Shown: piece after piece, positions 28,055 through 36,467 of the stretch
Numbering within the stretch: position 1 is the first letter of the stretch
Layout of the letters: every line of letters begins with the position of its first letter
Source of the DNA: Lachnoanaerobaculum saburreum DSM 3986
GTDB lineage: Bacteria; Bacillota; Clostridia; Lachnospirales; Lachnospiraceae
Reading direction: 5' to 3'
DNA length: 43,887 nt
Assembly (NCBI RefSeq): GCF_000185385.1
Contig: NZ_GL622296.1
Span: 1,310,414 to 1,354,300, forward strand
The notes under the pieces: model-generated
What the model was told of the DNA's origin: nothing
The model's database searches: none
What the model saw: only the letters and a program-made list of their open reading frames with translations
Position numbers and translations under genes: made by a program

Positions 28055-30115
28055 ATGAAGAAGGGAAATTTATCAATAAACAGTGAAAATATTTTTCCGA
28101 TTATAAAAAAATGGCTGTATTCAGATCATGATATATTTGTAAGAGAGTTAATATCAAATGCAACAGATGCAATAACAAAGCTTAAGAAGTTAAGTCTTGC
28201 AGGTGAGTTTACAAAGCCTCAGGATGAGAAGTATAAGATTGAGGTAGAGATCAGCCCAAAGCAAAAGATTATACGCTTTAGTGACAACGGTATCGGTATG
28301 ACTGAGGAAGAAGTGGAAAAATATATAAATCAAATCGCTTTTTCAGGTGCGGTTGATTTTATAGAAAAGTATAAGGATAAAGCAAATGAAGAACAGATAA
28401 TAGGTCATTTCGGCCTTGGATTTTATTCCGCATTTATGGTAGCGGATAAAGTAAGTATTGATACTTTATCATATAAAGAAGGCTCAAAGCCGGTTCACTG
28501 GGAAAGTGACGGCGGACTTGAGTTTGAAATGGGTGAGGGAGAAAAAAGCACAAGGGGAACAACCGTTACACTCTATCTCAATGAGAACTGTCATGAATTT
28601 GCAAATGAGTTTAGAGTAAGAGAAGTTTTGAATAAGTACTGTTCCTTTATGCCTGAAGAGATTTTTCTAAAGGATATTGATGCGGATGCGGCCACACAGA
28701 TAATAGAAAGTTCAGAGCTTTTAGACAGTGATACAGTAATAGAGAATATTATAGAGCCGGCAAAGACTGAGGAAAAGGAAAAAGAGAACGGAACCAAGGA
28801 AGTTGTGGAAGTGGAACCTGCAAAGGAAAAGGTGAAGATAGTAAAGCGTCCTGTTCCAATCAATGATATACATCCGCTTTGGACAAAGCATCCTAATGAA
28901 TGCAGCAATGAAGAGTATATTGAGTTCTATAGAAAAGTGTTTATGGATTATAAGGAACCGCTTTTTTGGATTCATTTAAATATGGACTACCCGTTCAATC
29001 TAAAGGGTATACTCTACTTCCCGAAGATAAACAGTGAGTATGACTCTATAGAGGGTACTATAAAGCTCTATAACAATCAGGTATTTATAGCCGATAATAT
29101 AAAAGAGGTTATTCCTGAGTTCTTACTGTTACTTAAGGGAGTAATAGACAGTGCGGATATTCCGCTGAATGTATCAAGGTCGGCGCTGCAAAATGACGGT
29201 TCTGTAAGGAAGATTTCAGAGTACATTGCAAAGAAGGTGGCAGATAAACTTTCAGGAATGTGTAAGACTGAAAGAGATAAGTATGAGAAGTATTGGGATG
29301 ATATAGCTCCGTTTATAAAATACGGCTATCTAAAGGATGAGAAGTTCGGTAAAAAGGTGGAGGACTATATTTTATTCAAAAATATAAACGACAAATATCT
29401 TACACTTAATGAACTTATTGAAGAAAGTAAGTCCGGTGAGTCTGAGAATGAAAAAGATTCTGTAGATAAAAAATCCGATACTGATGAAAGTAAGGTGGAA
29501 GATAAGGAAGAGTCAAAGACGGATATCTTCTATGTCAATGATGTAAAAGAGCAGAGCCAGTATGTAAATATATTCAAATCTGCCGGTAAGGATGCGGTGG
29601 TGCTTCCACACAGTATTGATGTGCCTTTTATATCAACTCTTGAAATGAAGAGAGGAGATGTAAAATTCCTTAGAATTGACTCGGATGTCAGCGATGATAT
29701 GAGAAGTGAAGATATAAGTGAGGAATCAAAGAAGGCTTATGATGAGCTATGTGAGAAGGTAAAGAGCGCACTTCACAATGACAAGCTTAAGGTATCTGTA
29801 CAGCTTCTAAAAAATGATGAGATCTCTTCTGTTATTACGGTATCTGAAGAGAGCAGAAGAATGCAGGAGATGATGAAGCAGTACGGTATGATGGGAACGG
29901 ACCTTTCTATGTTCGGAGGTGAAGGTGAAACATTGGTGCTTAATGCAAATCATCCGCTTGTAAAAGAGTTATTATCAGACAGTCACAAAGAGTATTTTGA
30001 TATGATTTGTGAGCAACTTTATGATATGGCTTCAATATCACACAGTCCTCTTTCGCCTGAGAGAATGTCGGCATTTATAAAGAGAAGCAATGAGCTTATG
30101 TTGAAGCTTAAATAA
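28055..30115 (+). CDS. htpG: Molecular chaperone HtpG (Hsp90)
   Basis: A protein of 686 residues from ATG 28055 (GAGAGGTG upstream); the frame extends to 28028 without a site. The GHKL ATPase domain has RELISNATDA, DNGIGMT and GHFGLGFYSAF. A middle domain (about 240-480) includes the charged, EKEKEN-rich stretch and SRSALQND. The C-terminal dimerisation domain follows. An acidic Glu/Lys/Asp-rich insert near residues 465-495 is typical of clostridial homologues. It refolds clients under stress in the cytoplasm. The CIRCE-like repeat suggests HrcA control; no hrcA, groESL or dnaK is in the window. Confidence 0.97.
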   Translation: MKKGNLSINSENIFPIIKKWLYSDHDIFVRELISNATDAITKLKKLSLAGEFTKPQDEKYKIEVEISPKQKIIRFSDNGIGMTEEEVEKYINQIAFSGAVDFIEKYKDKANEEQIIGHFGLGFYSAFMVADKVSIDTLSYKEGSKPVHWESDGGLEFEMGEGEKSTRGTTVTLYLNENCHEFANEFRVREVLNKYCSFMPEEIFLKDIDADAATQIIESSELLDSDTVIENIIEPAKTEEKEKENGTKEVVEVEPAKEKVKIVKRPVPINDIHPLWTKHPNECSNEEYIEFYRKVFMDYKEPLFWIHLNMDYPFNLKGILYFPKINSEYDSIEGTIKLYNNQVFIADNIKEVIPEFLLLLKGVIDSADIPLNVSRSALQNDGSVRKISEYIAKKVADKLSGMCKTERDKYEKYWDDIAPFIKYGYLKDEKFGKKVEDYILFKNINDKYLTLNELIEESKSGESENEKDSVDKKSDTDESKVEDKEESKTDIFYVNDVKEQSQYVNIFKSAGKDAVVLPHSIDVPFISTLEMKRGDVKFLRIDSDVSDDMRSEDISEESKKAYDELCEKVKSALHNDKLKVSVQLLKNDEISSVITVSEESRRMQEMMKQYGMMGTDLSMFGGEGETLVLNANHPLVKELLSDSHKEYFDMICEQLYDMASISHSPLSPERMSAFIKRSNELMLKLK

Positions 30116-30116
30116 A

Positions 30117-30150
30117 AAATGGGTTGTCACAAATGTGGCAACCCATTTTT
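30117..30150. terminator. Bidirectional terminator between htpG and the molbindin gene
   Basis: Arms 30117-30130 and 30135-30148 (ATGGGTTG/CAACCCAT core) with A and T tracts on both flanks. Confidence 0.9.
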
Positions 30151-30161
30151 AAAAATAACAC

Positions 30162-30575
30162 TTATTCAATACCTACCATTACTGAAGTGGCTTTAATAAC
30201 AGCATATGCCTCTTTACCTACAGAAAGTTCAAGCTCTTCCACAGCATTTTTTGAGATTGTAGAAGAAACCGCACCAAGTTTTGTATCAAGAGTTACCATA
30301 TCGTTCACAGCACCTTCCTGAATGTTTTTTACAGTACCTTTGAATTTATTTCTTGCAGATATCTTTGGAAGCTCTGTTGCAATCATAACTTCAGTAGCCT
30401 TGATAACGGCTATTGCCTCAACTCCCTTTTTAAGCTCTAATTCCTTGATGGCATTCATTGAAATAGTAGATGAAACAACCTCACCGTTTACTTCAATTGA
30501 AACGATACCGTTTACAGCACCTTCATTAACATTGGTAACAATCCCTTTGAATTGATTTCTTGCACTTAATTTCAT
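30162..30575 (-). CDS. Two-domain molbindin (TOBE/Mop repeats, ModG-like)
   Basis: A protein of 137 residues from ATG 30575 (AAGAGG upstream on the minus strand; the longer frame to 30698 has no site). Two Mop/TOBE units of about 67 residues each: KLSARNQFKGIV...GAVNGIVSIEV...STIS and ISARNKFKGTV...GAVNDMVTLDT...STIS, sharing the A-R-N-x-FKG-T/I-V core and the V-x-A-V-I-K-A-T end. Such proteins store or buffer molybdate/tungstate in the cytoplasm, with ligands formed between subunits. No mod transporter or molybdoenzyme gene is in the window. It stands alone, convergent with htpG and divergent from the degV-type gene. Confidence 0.92.
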   Translation of the reverse strand: MKLSARNQFKGIVTNVNEGAVNGIVSIEVNGEVVSSTISMNAIKELELKKGVEAIAVIKATEVMIATELPKISARNKFKGTVKNIQEGAVNDMVTLDTKLGAVSSTISKNAVEELELSVGKEAYAVIKATSVMVGIE

Positions 30576-30711
30576 TTTGTCAAACCTCTTGTAAAATAAT
30601 TTACATAAAGCATGTGGCTTTATGTATTTAAAGATTCTACCATATAGCGGTAAAATATCAAGCTGTTTTATAAAAACACCCGGATAAAAGTAACGCACAT
30701 TTTACTTATAC

Positions 30712-30740
30712 TTGACTTATATAGGCTATATAATTATAAT
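30712..30740 (+). promoter_or_regulatory. Promoter of the DegV-family gene
   Basis: TTGACT (30712-30717), a 17-base spacer, TATAAT (30735-30740). Confidence 0.85.
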
Positions 30741-30741
30741 G

Positions 30742-30764
30742 AATGTAGTTTTTAAAACTACATT
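30742..30764 (+). promoter_or_regulatory. Perfect 11-bp inverted repeat at the DegV transcription start
   Basis: AATGTAGTTTT (30742-30752) and AAAACTACATT (30754-30764) with a 1-base centre, directly downstream of the -10, so it covers the expected start site: an operator or a 5' hairpin. Confidence 0.55.
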
Positions 30765-30781
30765 AAACGGAGTTAAAAAAT

Positions 30782-31624
30782 ATGACATATAGATTGATTG
30801 GGGACAGTTGTACCGATTTGGATGATAATCTGAAGAAGGATGAGAATATAAGCATTGTTCCGCTCACACTTGAAATCGGGGATTACAGTGTTATAGATGA
30901 TGATAAATTTGACCAAAAAGACTTTATAAGAAGGATGGCCCGGTCTAAGGCGGGTGCAAAGAGTGCCTGTCCTTCGCCTGAGGCTTTCAAAGAGGCTATG
31001 GAATGTGATGTGGACATGGTGTTTGTGGTAACACTTTCAGAACACTTAAGCGGGAGTTATCAAAGTGCAGAGATTGGAAAGAAACTTTTTGAAGAGGAGC
31101 ATGATCACAAGGATATTTTGGTGCTTTCTTCAAAGTCGGCTTCGGCAGGGCAGTACAGACTGATGTTGGAACTTGATAAACTGTGTAAGCAGGGACTTGG
31201 ATTTGCTGAGATTTCAAAGAGAATCACAAAACTTAGAGATGAGATGAAGACATACTTTGTTATTGAGACTCTTGATACATTGAGGAAAAACGGAAGACTT
31301 TCAGCGGTAACCGCATTTATAGCATCAGCACTCAATATAAAACCTATAATGGGTGCAACGGACGGTGTAATAATAAAAAAGGATCAACAAAGAGGTATGC
31401 AAAAGGCACTTGCAAAGATGGTTGAGATAGCTGTAGAAGAAGCGGGAGATAACGCAAATGATAAGACGGTTTGTATAACACATATAAATAATCCGGAGAG
31501 AGGAGAATATGTTGCAAAGCTTTTTTGTGAGTCTGACAAGTTTAAAGATATAAAGATTGTAAACGGTGCGGGAGTTGCAACAATGTATGCAGGTGACGGA
31601 GGTATAGTCATTGCTGTAGGATAA
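30782..31624 (+). CDS. DegV family fatty-acid-binding protein
   Basis: The length of 280 residues is typical for DegV/FakB. It starts with 'YRLIGDSCTDL', the DSC/S-T-D motif that contacts the fatty-acid carboxylate, and contains the SGSYQSAEIG loop (about 84-93) and a second domain (ETLDTLRKNGRLS, LNIKPIM). In Firmicutes, FakB-type proteins present fatty acids to the kinase FakA; no fakA is in view. ATG 30782 follows ACGGAG. It has its own promoter and terminator. Confidence 0.93.
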   Translation: MTYRLIGDSCTDLDDNLKKDENISIVPLTLEIGDYSVIDDDKFDQKDFIRRMARSKAGAKSACPSPEAFKEAMECDVDMVFVVTLSEHLSGSYQSAEIGKKLFEEEHDHKDILVLSSKSASAGQYRLMLELDKLCKQGLGFAEISKRITKLRDEMKTYFVIETLDTLRKNGRLSAVTAFIASALNIKPIMGATDGVIIKKDQQRGMQKALAKMVEIAVEEAGDNANDKTVCITHINNPERGEYVAKLFCESDKFKDIKIVNGAGVATMYAGDGGIVIAVG

Positions 31625-31627
31625 ATT

Positions 31628-31662
31628 AAAAAGTACACAATAATAAATTGTGTACTTTTTTT
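31628..31662 (+). terminator. Intrinsic terminator after the DegV gene
   Basis: AAAAAGTACACAAT (31628-31641) pairs with ATTGTGTACTTTTT (31647-31660) around AATAA, continuing into T. Confidence 0.9.
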
Positions 31663-31737
31663 GATTTTATGATAAACTAATTTTAGAAAACATAGATTTG
31701 TTTAAGATTTGTTTTACTAATACTTGGTGAGGTGATT

Positions 31738-33024
31738 ATGAATTTACTTGAAACAAAGTATGCATTAGAGAGTAAAGGTCAGGAAATATTGGGAAAATTA
31801 TATACTAGGGAGGGAGTTAAGAATAATTTAAAAAGATATGAAAATGTTTTACAGGGATTTGTAAGAGAGTTCGGCAAAAAAGATGTTAAACTGTTCTCGT
31901 CTCCGGGAAGAACGGAGATTTCCGGAAATCATACAGATCATAACAACGGCAAAGTACTTGGCGGAAGCATCAATCTTGACTGTATAGCCGCCGCAACTTA
32001 TAATGATTCAAACTTTGTAAATATTGTAAGTGAATCATTTTCACAAAAGTTTAAGATAGATATAAATGATATAGCACCGGGAATGGAAAAAGCAGGTACA
32101 ACAGAGTTATTAAAAGGTATTTTGGCAGGCTTTAAAGAAAGAAAAGCCGATATAGGCGGATTTGATGCATATATTACAAGCAATGTTATTTCAAGTGCAG
32201 GTGTAAGTTCATCAGCCGCTTTTGAAACTCTTATATGTCAGATAATAAATACATTGTTCAATGACGGAAAGCTCTCAAAGACAGATTATGCATATATAGG
32301 AAAGTATGCGGAGAATCACTACTGGGATAAGGCAAGCGGACTCTTAGATCAGATGTGCTGTGCCTATGGGGGGCTTATAAGTATTGACTTTAAAAATCCT
32401 GATATGCCTAAGGTTAATGAGATAGATTTTGACTTTGGAGCTGCAAAACATGATCTTATTATAGTTCAGACAGGAAGAGGTCACGCGGATCTTTCGGCAG
32501 ACTATTCATCTATACCGGCAGAGATGAAGAAAGTGGCGGAGTACTTTAACAAAAAGACATTGTCAGAGGTGGATGAAAAGGAATTTTATAATAATCTACC
32601 GAAACTAAGAGAGTATGCCGGCGACAGAGCGGTGCTTAGAAGTATACATTTTTTTGATGAAAATAAGAGAGTGGAAAATGAGGTAAAGGCATTGATAAAT
32701 AATGACTTTGATACCTTTTTAAAGAATATTACAGACAGCGGCAATTCATCATGGAAATATCTTCAGAATGTATATACAAATGCCGCACCGAACGAACAGG
32801 GTATCACTGTAGCACTTGCACTTTCAGAGAGATTTTTGAAAGAGAAAAATGTAGGTGCAACCAGAGTACATGGTGGAGGATTTGCAGGAGTTATCATGGC
32901 GATGGTGCCGGAAAAGTACAGTGATGAGTATGTTGCGTATATGGATAAGTTCTTAGGTGAGGGTTCTTCATATAAGATGAAGATAAGACCATACGGTTCT
33001 GTTTGTTTGAATGATTTTATTTAA
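31738..33024 (+). CDS. galK: Galactokinase
   Basis: A protein of 428 residues from ATG 31738 (GAGGTG upstream; the in-frame GTG at 31732 overlaps that site). GHMP-kinase signatures: PGRTEISGNHTDHNNG (the galactose-binding motif 1, about 56-71), SSAGVSSSAAFE (ATP loop, about 151-162) and RVHGGGFAGVI near the C-terminus (about 380). It phosphorylates galactose at C1 (Leloir pathway). The length slightly exceeds the usual 385-400 owing to a longer N-terminus. No galT or galE is adjacent. Confidence 0.95.
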   Translation: MNLLETKYALESKGQEILGKLYTREGVKNNLKRYENVLQGFVREFGKKDVKLFSSPGRTEISGNHTDHNNGKVLGGSINLDCIAAATYNDSNFVNIVSESFSQKFKIDINDIAPGMEKAGTTELLKGILAGFKERKADIGGFDAYITSNVISSAGVSSSAAFETLICQIINTLFNDGKLSKTDYAYIGKYAENHYWDKASGLLDQMCCAYGGLISIDFKNPDMPKVNEIDFDFGAAKHDLIIVQTGRGHADLSADYSSIPAEMKKVAEYFNKKTLSEVDEKEFYNNLPKLREYAGDRAVLRSIHFFDENKRVENEVKALINNDFDTFLKNITDSGNSSWKYLQNVYTNAAPNEQGITVALALSERFLKEKNVGATRVHGGGFAGVIMAMVPEKYSDEYVAYMDKFLGEGSSYKMKIRPYGSVCLNDFI

Positions 33025-33036
33025 GGAGGATAAATA

Positions 33037-33432
33037 TTGGAAAAACAATATTCGGTAGCATGTTTGATAGTGGGAATACTAAGTTGTGTATTATGTTGTA
33101 TGTGCCTTGGATTTCCGCTTGGAATAGCGGGGGTGGTATTGTTTATACTGTCCACAAGAAACGGTAACGGAACGGAAACTAAGGCGGCAGTGGGTTTGGC
33201 ACTTTCTATAGTAGGATTTGTACTTTCAATAATTACTGCAATATATTTAGCTGCCTATATTATGGATTCGTATGACAGCGACTATAGATATTATGATAAT
33301 GACAGTATATTTGACTATTTTGATTATGACAATGACTCACTTGACTATTACAATGATTACTACAGTTTGCCTTACAAATATGATGAAGGTGTTTTTGACT
33401 ATGATGGAAGTAATGGAATTAATGAATTTTAA
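33037..33432 (+). CDS. Small two-TM protein (DUF4190-like) with an Asp/Tyr-rich tail
   Basis: A protein of 131 residues. TTG 33037 is the start, behind AAGGAGG at 33023-33029. Two hydrophobic segments (about 7-38, CLIVGILSCVLCCMCLGFPLGIAGVVLFIL, and 50-75) resemble DUF4190-type proteins. The C-terminal half (76-131) is almost wholly Asp, Tyr, Asn and Ser (YDSDYRYYDNDS...), very acidic and probably disordered. Function unknown. It lies between galK and nrdR with short gaps, so it is probably read with them. Confidence 0.8.
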   Translation: MEKQYSVACLIVGILSCVLCCMCLGFPLGIAGVVLFILSTRNGNGTETKAAVGLALSIVGFVLSIITAIYLAAYIMDSYDSDYRYYDNDSIFDYFDYDNDSLDYYNDYYSLPYKYDEGVFDYDGSNGINEF

Positions 33433-33450
33433 AATATAAAGGATAAGCGT

Positions 33451-33903
33451 ATGAAATGCCCGTTTTGCCAAGCACAGGATACCAAGGTGATTGACTCCAG
33501 GCCGGCTGATGACAATTCTTCAATAAAGAGAAGAAGACAGTGTGAGAGCTGTAACAAGAGATTTACCACATATGAAAAGCTTGAGACAATACCTCTTATG
33601 GTAATAAAAAAGGATGAATCCAGAGAAAATTTTGACAGATCAAAGATAGAAGCAGGAATCATACAAAGTTGCCATAAGAGACCTGTATCCACTGCGGAAA
33701 TAAAAAAGACTGTAGATGATATTGAAAATCAAATCTATGCAATGGAAGTAAGTGAGATACCTACAAAAACTATAGGTGAACTTGTGATGGAAAGACTGAA
33801 AGATCTGGATGAGGTCGCCTATGTGAGATTTGCATCTGTATATAGAGAGTTTAAAGATGTAAGTACTTTTATGGATGAAATCACAAAGTTATTAAAGAAA
33901 TGA
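33451..33903 (+). CDS. nrdR: Transcriptional repressor NrdR
   Basis: The length of 150 residues is standard for the family. An N-terminal zinc ribbon (CPFC at 3-6, CESC at about 31-34) with a basic RRRRQC-type segment (KRRRQCESC) is followed by an ATP-cone (about 45-135; MVIKKDESRENFDRSKIEAGI). NrdR senses dATP/ATP and represses ribonucleotide reductase genes through NrdR boxes; none of those genes is in the window. It overlaps yqeG by four bases. Confidence 0.97.
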   Translation: MKCPFCQAQDTKVIDSRPADDNSSIKRRRQCESCNKRFTTYEKLETIPLMVIKKDESRENFDRSKIEAGIIQSCHKRPVSTAEIKKTVDDIENQIYAMEVSEIPTKTIGELVMERLKDLDEVAYVRFASVYREFKDVSTFMDEITKLLKK

Positions 33904-34421
33904 TATTTATGAATAAACTTTTTCCAAGATTGTATAAAAAAGATATATATGATATAGATTACAAAGGGCTGTATGACAGAGGTTTCAGAGCAATACTTTT
34001 TGATATAGATAATACCTTGACCACACATGGAACAAAGGCGGACAGTTCAAATGTTGCTTTTTTTAAGAACTTAAGAGATATAGGCTTTAAGACCTGCCTT
34101 ATATCAAATAATAAAGAAGAAAGAGTATTGCCTTTTGCACAGACGGTGGACTCTCCATATATTTATAAGGCAAATAAGCCTTCAAAAAGAGGATACAAAA
34201 AAGCTATGGAGTTGCTTGAGGTAAAAGATACTCAGACCGCTTTTGTAGGAGATCAGATTTTTACAGATATCTGGGGAGCAAACAGTGCGGGAGTTTATTC
34301 TATACTTGTAGATCCTATAAGTCCGAAAGAGGAAATACAGATAGTTTTGAAAAGATATCTTGAAAGAATTGTATTGTTCTTTTATAAAAGAGCTGTAGAA
34401 AAAAGGAAAAATTATGATTAG
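33900..34421 (+). CDS. yqeG: YqeG-family HAD-IIIA phosphatase
   Basis: A protein of 173 residues with the HAD motif I FDIDNTLT (about 38-45), motif II SNN and a C-terminal DQIFTDIWGAN (motif IV-like). ATG 33900 overlaps the nrdR stop (ATGA); ATG 33909 is also possible because neither has a strong site. YqeG proteins resemble plant/yeast Gep4-type phosphatidylglycerophosphate phosphatases, so a phospholipid role is plausible. In Firmicutes it often neighbours aroE, as here, where it overlaps aroE by eight bases. Confidence 0.9.
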   Translation: MIFMNKLFPRLYKKDIYDIDYKGLYDRGFRAILFDIDNTLTTHGTKADSSNVAFFKNLRDIGFKTCLISNNKEERVLPFAQTVDSPYIYKANKPSKRGYKKAMELLEVKDTQTAFVGDQIFTDIWGANSAGVYSILVDPISPKEEIQIVLKRYLERIVLFFYKRAVEKRKNYD

Positions 34422-35289
34422 TGCAAGTACAGGTGTATATGGTATTGTGGGAAATCCGATAGAACACAGTTTGTCACCGATCTTACAAAATGCTCTGGCA
34501 AAAGAGATGAATATCGATATGAGCTATATGGCATTTCATGTGAAAGAGAATATAAAAGAGGCGACAGACGGTGCTTATCTGCTTGGAATAAGGGGATTAA
34601 ATGTCACTATTCCGTTTAAAAAGGATATGTTAAATATAGTAAAGGATATAGATGAGAGAGCAAAAAAAATCGGAGCTGTAAACACCTTATTAAAGACGGA
34701 AGAAGGATATAAGGGATATAATACCGACATTCTGGGATTAAAATACAGTATAGAAAATAACGGGTTAAGTATCAAAGATAAAAATGTGATACTGCTCGGT
34801 GCAGGCGGTGCGGCCAAGTCGGCACTTTATCTGGCGGTGGAAGAAAAAGCCAAGTCCATTACTGTAATAAACAGGAATGTTGACAGAGCAAATGAACTGA
34901 AAAAAGAGGTTTGTGATACTTTTAAATATATATCAGTCATTGCATTGGACGAACTGAAGCAAAATATAAGTCTTTTAGAGTATGACAATTACTTTGTATT
35001 TCAAACTACTGATGTAGGTATGTATCCGAATGTAGATAAATGTATAATAGAAATTGACGAGTTCTATAAAAAATGTGATTGCGGTATCGATCTTATCTAT
35101 ACACCTTTTGAGACAAAATTTATTAAAAATATGCGTAATGCAGATAAAAAATGTATTAACGGACTTGATATGCTTATATTACAGGGAGTTGCAAGCTTTG
35201 AGATATGGAACAATGTTAAGGTAAATAAAAATATAATACAAAAAGTAAGGCTTTTGCTTGTAGAAAAGTTAAGAGAGAGAATGAAATGA
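34414..35289 (+). CDS. aroE: Shikimate dehydrogenase
   Basis: A protein of 291 residues. The N-terminal substrate domain has the GNPIEHSLSP motif, and 'GLNVTIPFK' carries the catalytic lysine. The NADP-binding fold has GAGGAAKSALYLA (about 129-141), and the C-terminal part has GLDMLILQGVASFEIW. It reduces 3-dehydroshikimate. It overlaps yqeG upstream and aroQ downstream (four bases), i.e. it is translationally coupled. This gives two shikimate-pathway genes in this operon and two (aroA, tyrA) in a separate one. Confidence 0.96.
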   Translation: MISASTGVYGIVGNPIEHSLSPILQNALAKEMNIDMSYMAFHVKENIKEATDGAYLLGIRGLNVTIPFKKDMLNIVKDIDERAKKIGAVNTLLKTEEGYKGYNTDILGLKYSIENNGLSIKDKNVILLGAGGAAKSALYLAVEEKAKSITVINRNVDRANELKKEVCDTFKYISVIALDELKQNISLLEYDNYFVFQTTDVGMYPNVDKCIIEIDEFYKKCDCGIDLIYTPFETKFIKNMRNADKKCINGLDMLILQGVASFEIWNNVKVNKNIIQKVRLLLVEKLRERMK

Positions 35290-35726
35290 AAATTTTAGTG
35301 ATAAACGGTGTAAATATGAACTTTCTCGGTATTAGAAATAGGGAAGTCTATGGAAACAAGGACTACAATTATCTTATACAGATGATTGAAGAAAAGGCAA
35401 GAGAACTTAAAGTGGATGTGGAGTGCTTTCAAAGTAATCATGAGGGGGCGATAGTTGATAAACTTCAAGATGCATATTTTGAAAAGGTAGAAGGAATAGT
35501 GATAAATCCGGCAGCTTTCACACATACAAGTGTGGCAATAAGAGATGCACTTGAGAGTCTTGATTGTATAAAGATAGAAGTACATATATCAAATATCTCC
35601 GAGAGAGAAGAGTTTAGGCATAGGTCTCTTACACAACCTGTATGTAGCGGACAGATAGCGGGACTTGGACTTGACGGATACACTTTGGCTATGGAGTATA
35701 TAGTAAAGAATGCCTGTCGGCAGTAA
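35286..35726 (+). CDS. aroQ: Type II 3-dehydroquinate dehydratase
   Basis: A protein of 146 residues, the standard length. Motifs: INGVNMNFLGIRN...YG (the Tyr that acts in catalysis), QSNHEGAIVD, INPAAFTHTSVAIRDAL and EVHISNISEREEFRHRS (with the catalytic His). It makes 3-dehydroshikimate from 3-dehydroquinate and feeds AroE. It starts at ATG 35286 overlapping aroE's stop. Confidence 0.97.
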   Translation: MKILVINGVNMNFLGIRNREVYGNKDYNYLIQMIEEKARELKVDVECFQSNHEGAIVDKLQDAYFEKVEGIVINPAAFTHTSVAIRDALESLDCIKIEVHISNISEREEFRHRSLTQPVCSGQIAGLGLDGYTLAMEYIVKNACRQ

Positions 35727-35734
35727 ATTTTTGC

Positions 35735-35763
35735 TTGATTTGAATTAAAAATTGTTATAGAAT
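35735..35763 (+). promoter_or_regulatory. efp promoter
   Basis: TTGATT (35735-35740), a 17-base spacer, TAGAAT (35758-35763), eight bases after the aroQ stop; AGGAGG precedes ATG 35802. Confidence 0.65.
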
Positions 35764-35801
35764 AGCGTGAGTATCGCATGAAAGTTTAGGAGGAGATATA
35801 A

Positions 35802-36362
35802 ATGGTTTCAGCAGGTGATTTTAAAAATGGTTTGACATTGGAGATTGAGGAAGGTCAGGTCTTTCAGATACTTGAGTTTCAACATGTTAAGCCGGGAAAG
35901 GGAGCCGCATTCGTTCGTACAAAGATTAAGAATGTAATCACAGGTAGCGTTGTTGAGAGAACTTTCCGACCTACTGAGAAATTCCCACAGGCAAGAATAG
36001 ACAGAGCCGATATGCAGTATTTGTATGCAGACGGTGATATGTACAACTTTATGAATGTAGAAACGTTTGACCAGATAGCGCTTAATAAGGACAAGGTCGG
36101 GGATGCATTAAAGTTTGTAAAAGAGAATGAAATGGTTAAGATATGTTCATTCAACGGCAATGTATTTTCTGTAGAGCCGCCGCTGTTTGTAGAGTTGGAG
36201 ATTACAGATACCGAGCCGGGATTTGCCGGAAATACGGCACAGGGTGCGACCAAGCCGGCTACAGTTGAGACAGGTGCAACTGTATATGTTCCGTTGTTTG
36301 TAAATCTTGGTGATAAGATTAAGATTGATACAAGAACAGGTGAGTATCTGTCAAGAGTTTAA
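35802..36362 (+). CDS. efp: Translation elongation factor P
   Basis: A protein of 186 residues with the three EF-P beta-barrel domains. The loop that reaches the peptidyl-transferase centre reads VKPGKGAAF, with Lys at about residue 32 and no bulky modification enzyme gene nearby. The C-terminal [29 protein letters not shown] is the EF-P signature. It relieves stalling at proline stretches. Followed by a terminator. Confidence 0.98.
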   Translation: MVSAGDFKNGLTLEIEEGQVFQILEFQHVKPGKGAAFVRTKIKNVITGSVVERTFRPTEKFPQARIDRADMQYLYADGDMYNFMNVETFDQIALNKDKVGDALKFVKENEMVKICSFNGNVFSVEPPLFVELEITDTEPGFAGNTAQGATKPATVETGATVYVPLFVNLGDKIKIDTRTGEYLSRV

Positions 36363-36375
36363 CGGTTTAATGTTT

Positions 36376-36400
36376 GACGGTCTTAGGACCGTCCTTTTTT
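36376..36400 (+). terminator. Intrinsic terminator after efp
   Basis: GACGGTC (36376-36382) and GACCGTC (36387-36393) around TTAG, then C and six T. Confidence 0.9.
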
Positions 36401-36467
36401 GTAATATTTAAGCCGGACAGCTTTAATAAAGATTTTTGAGAATATTAAGATAAATAAGTGGAGAAGT

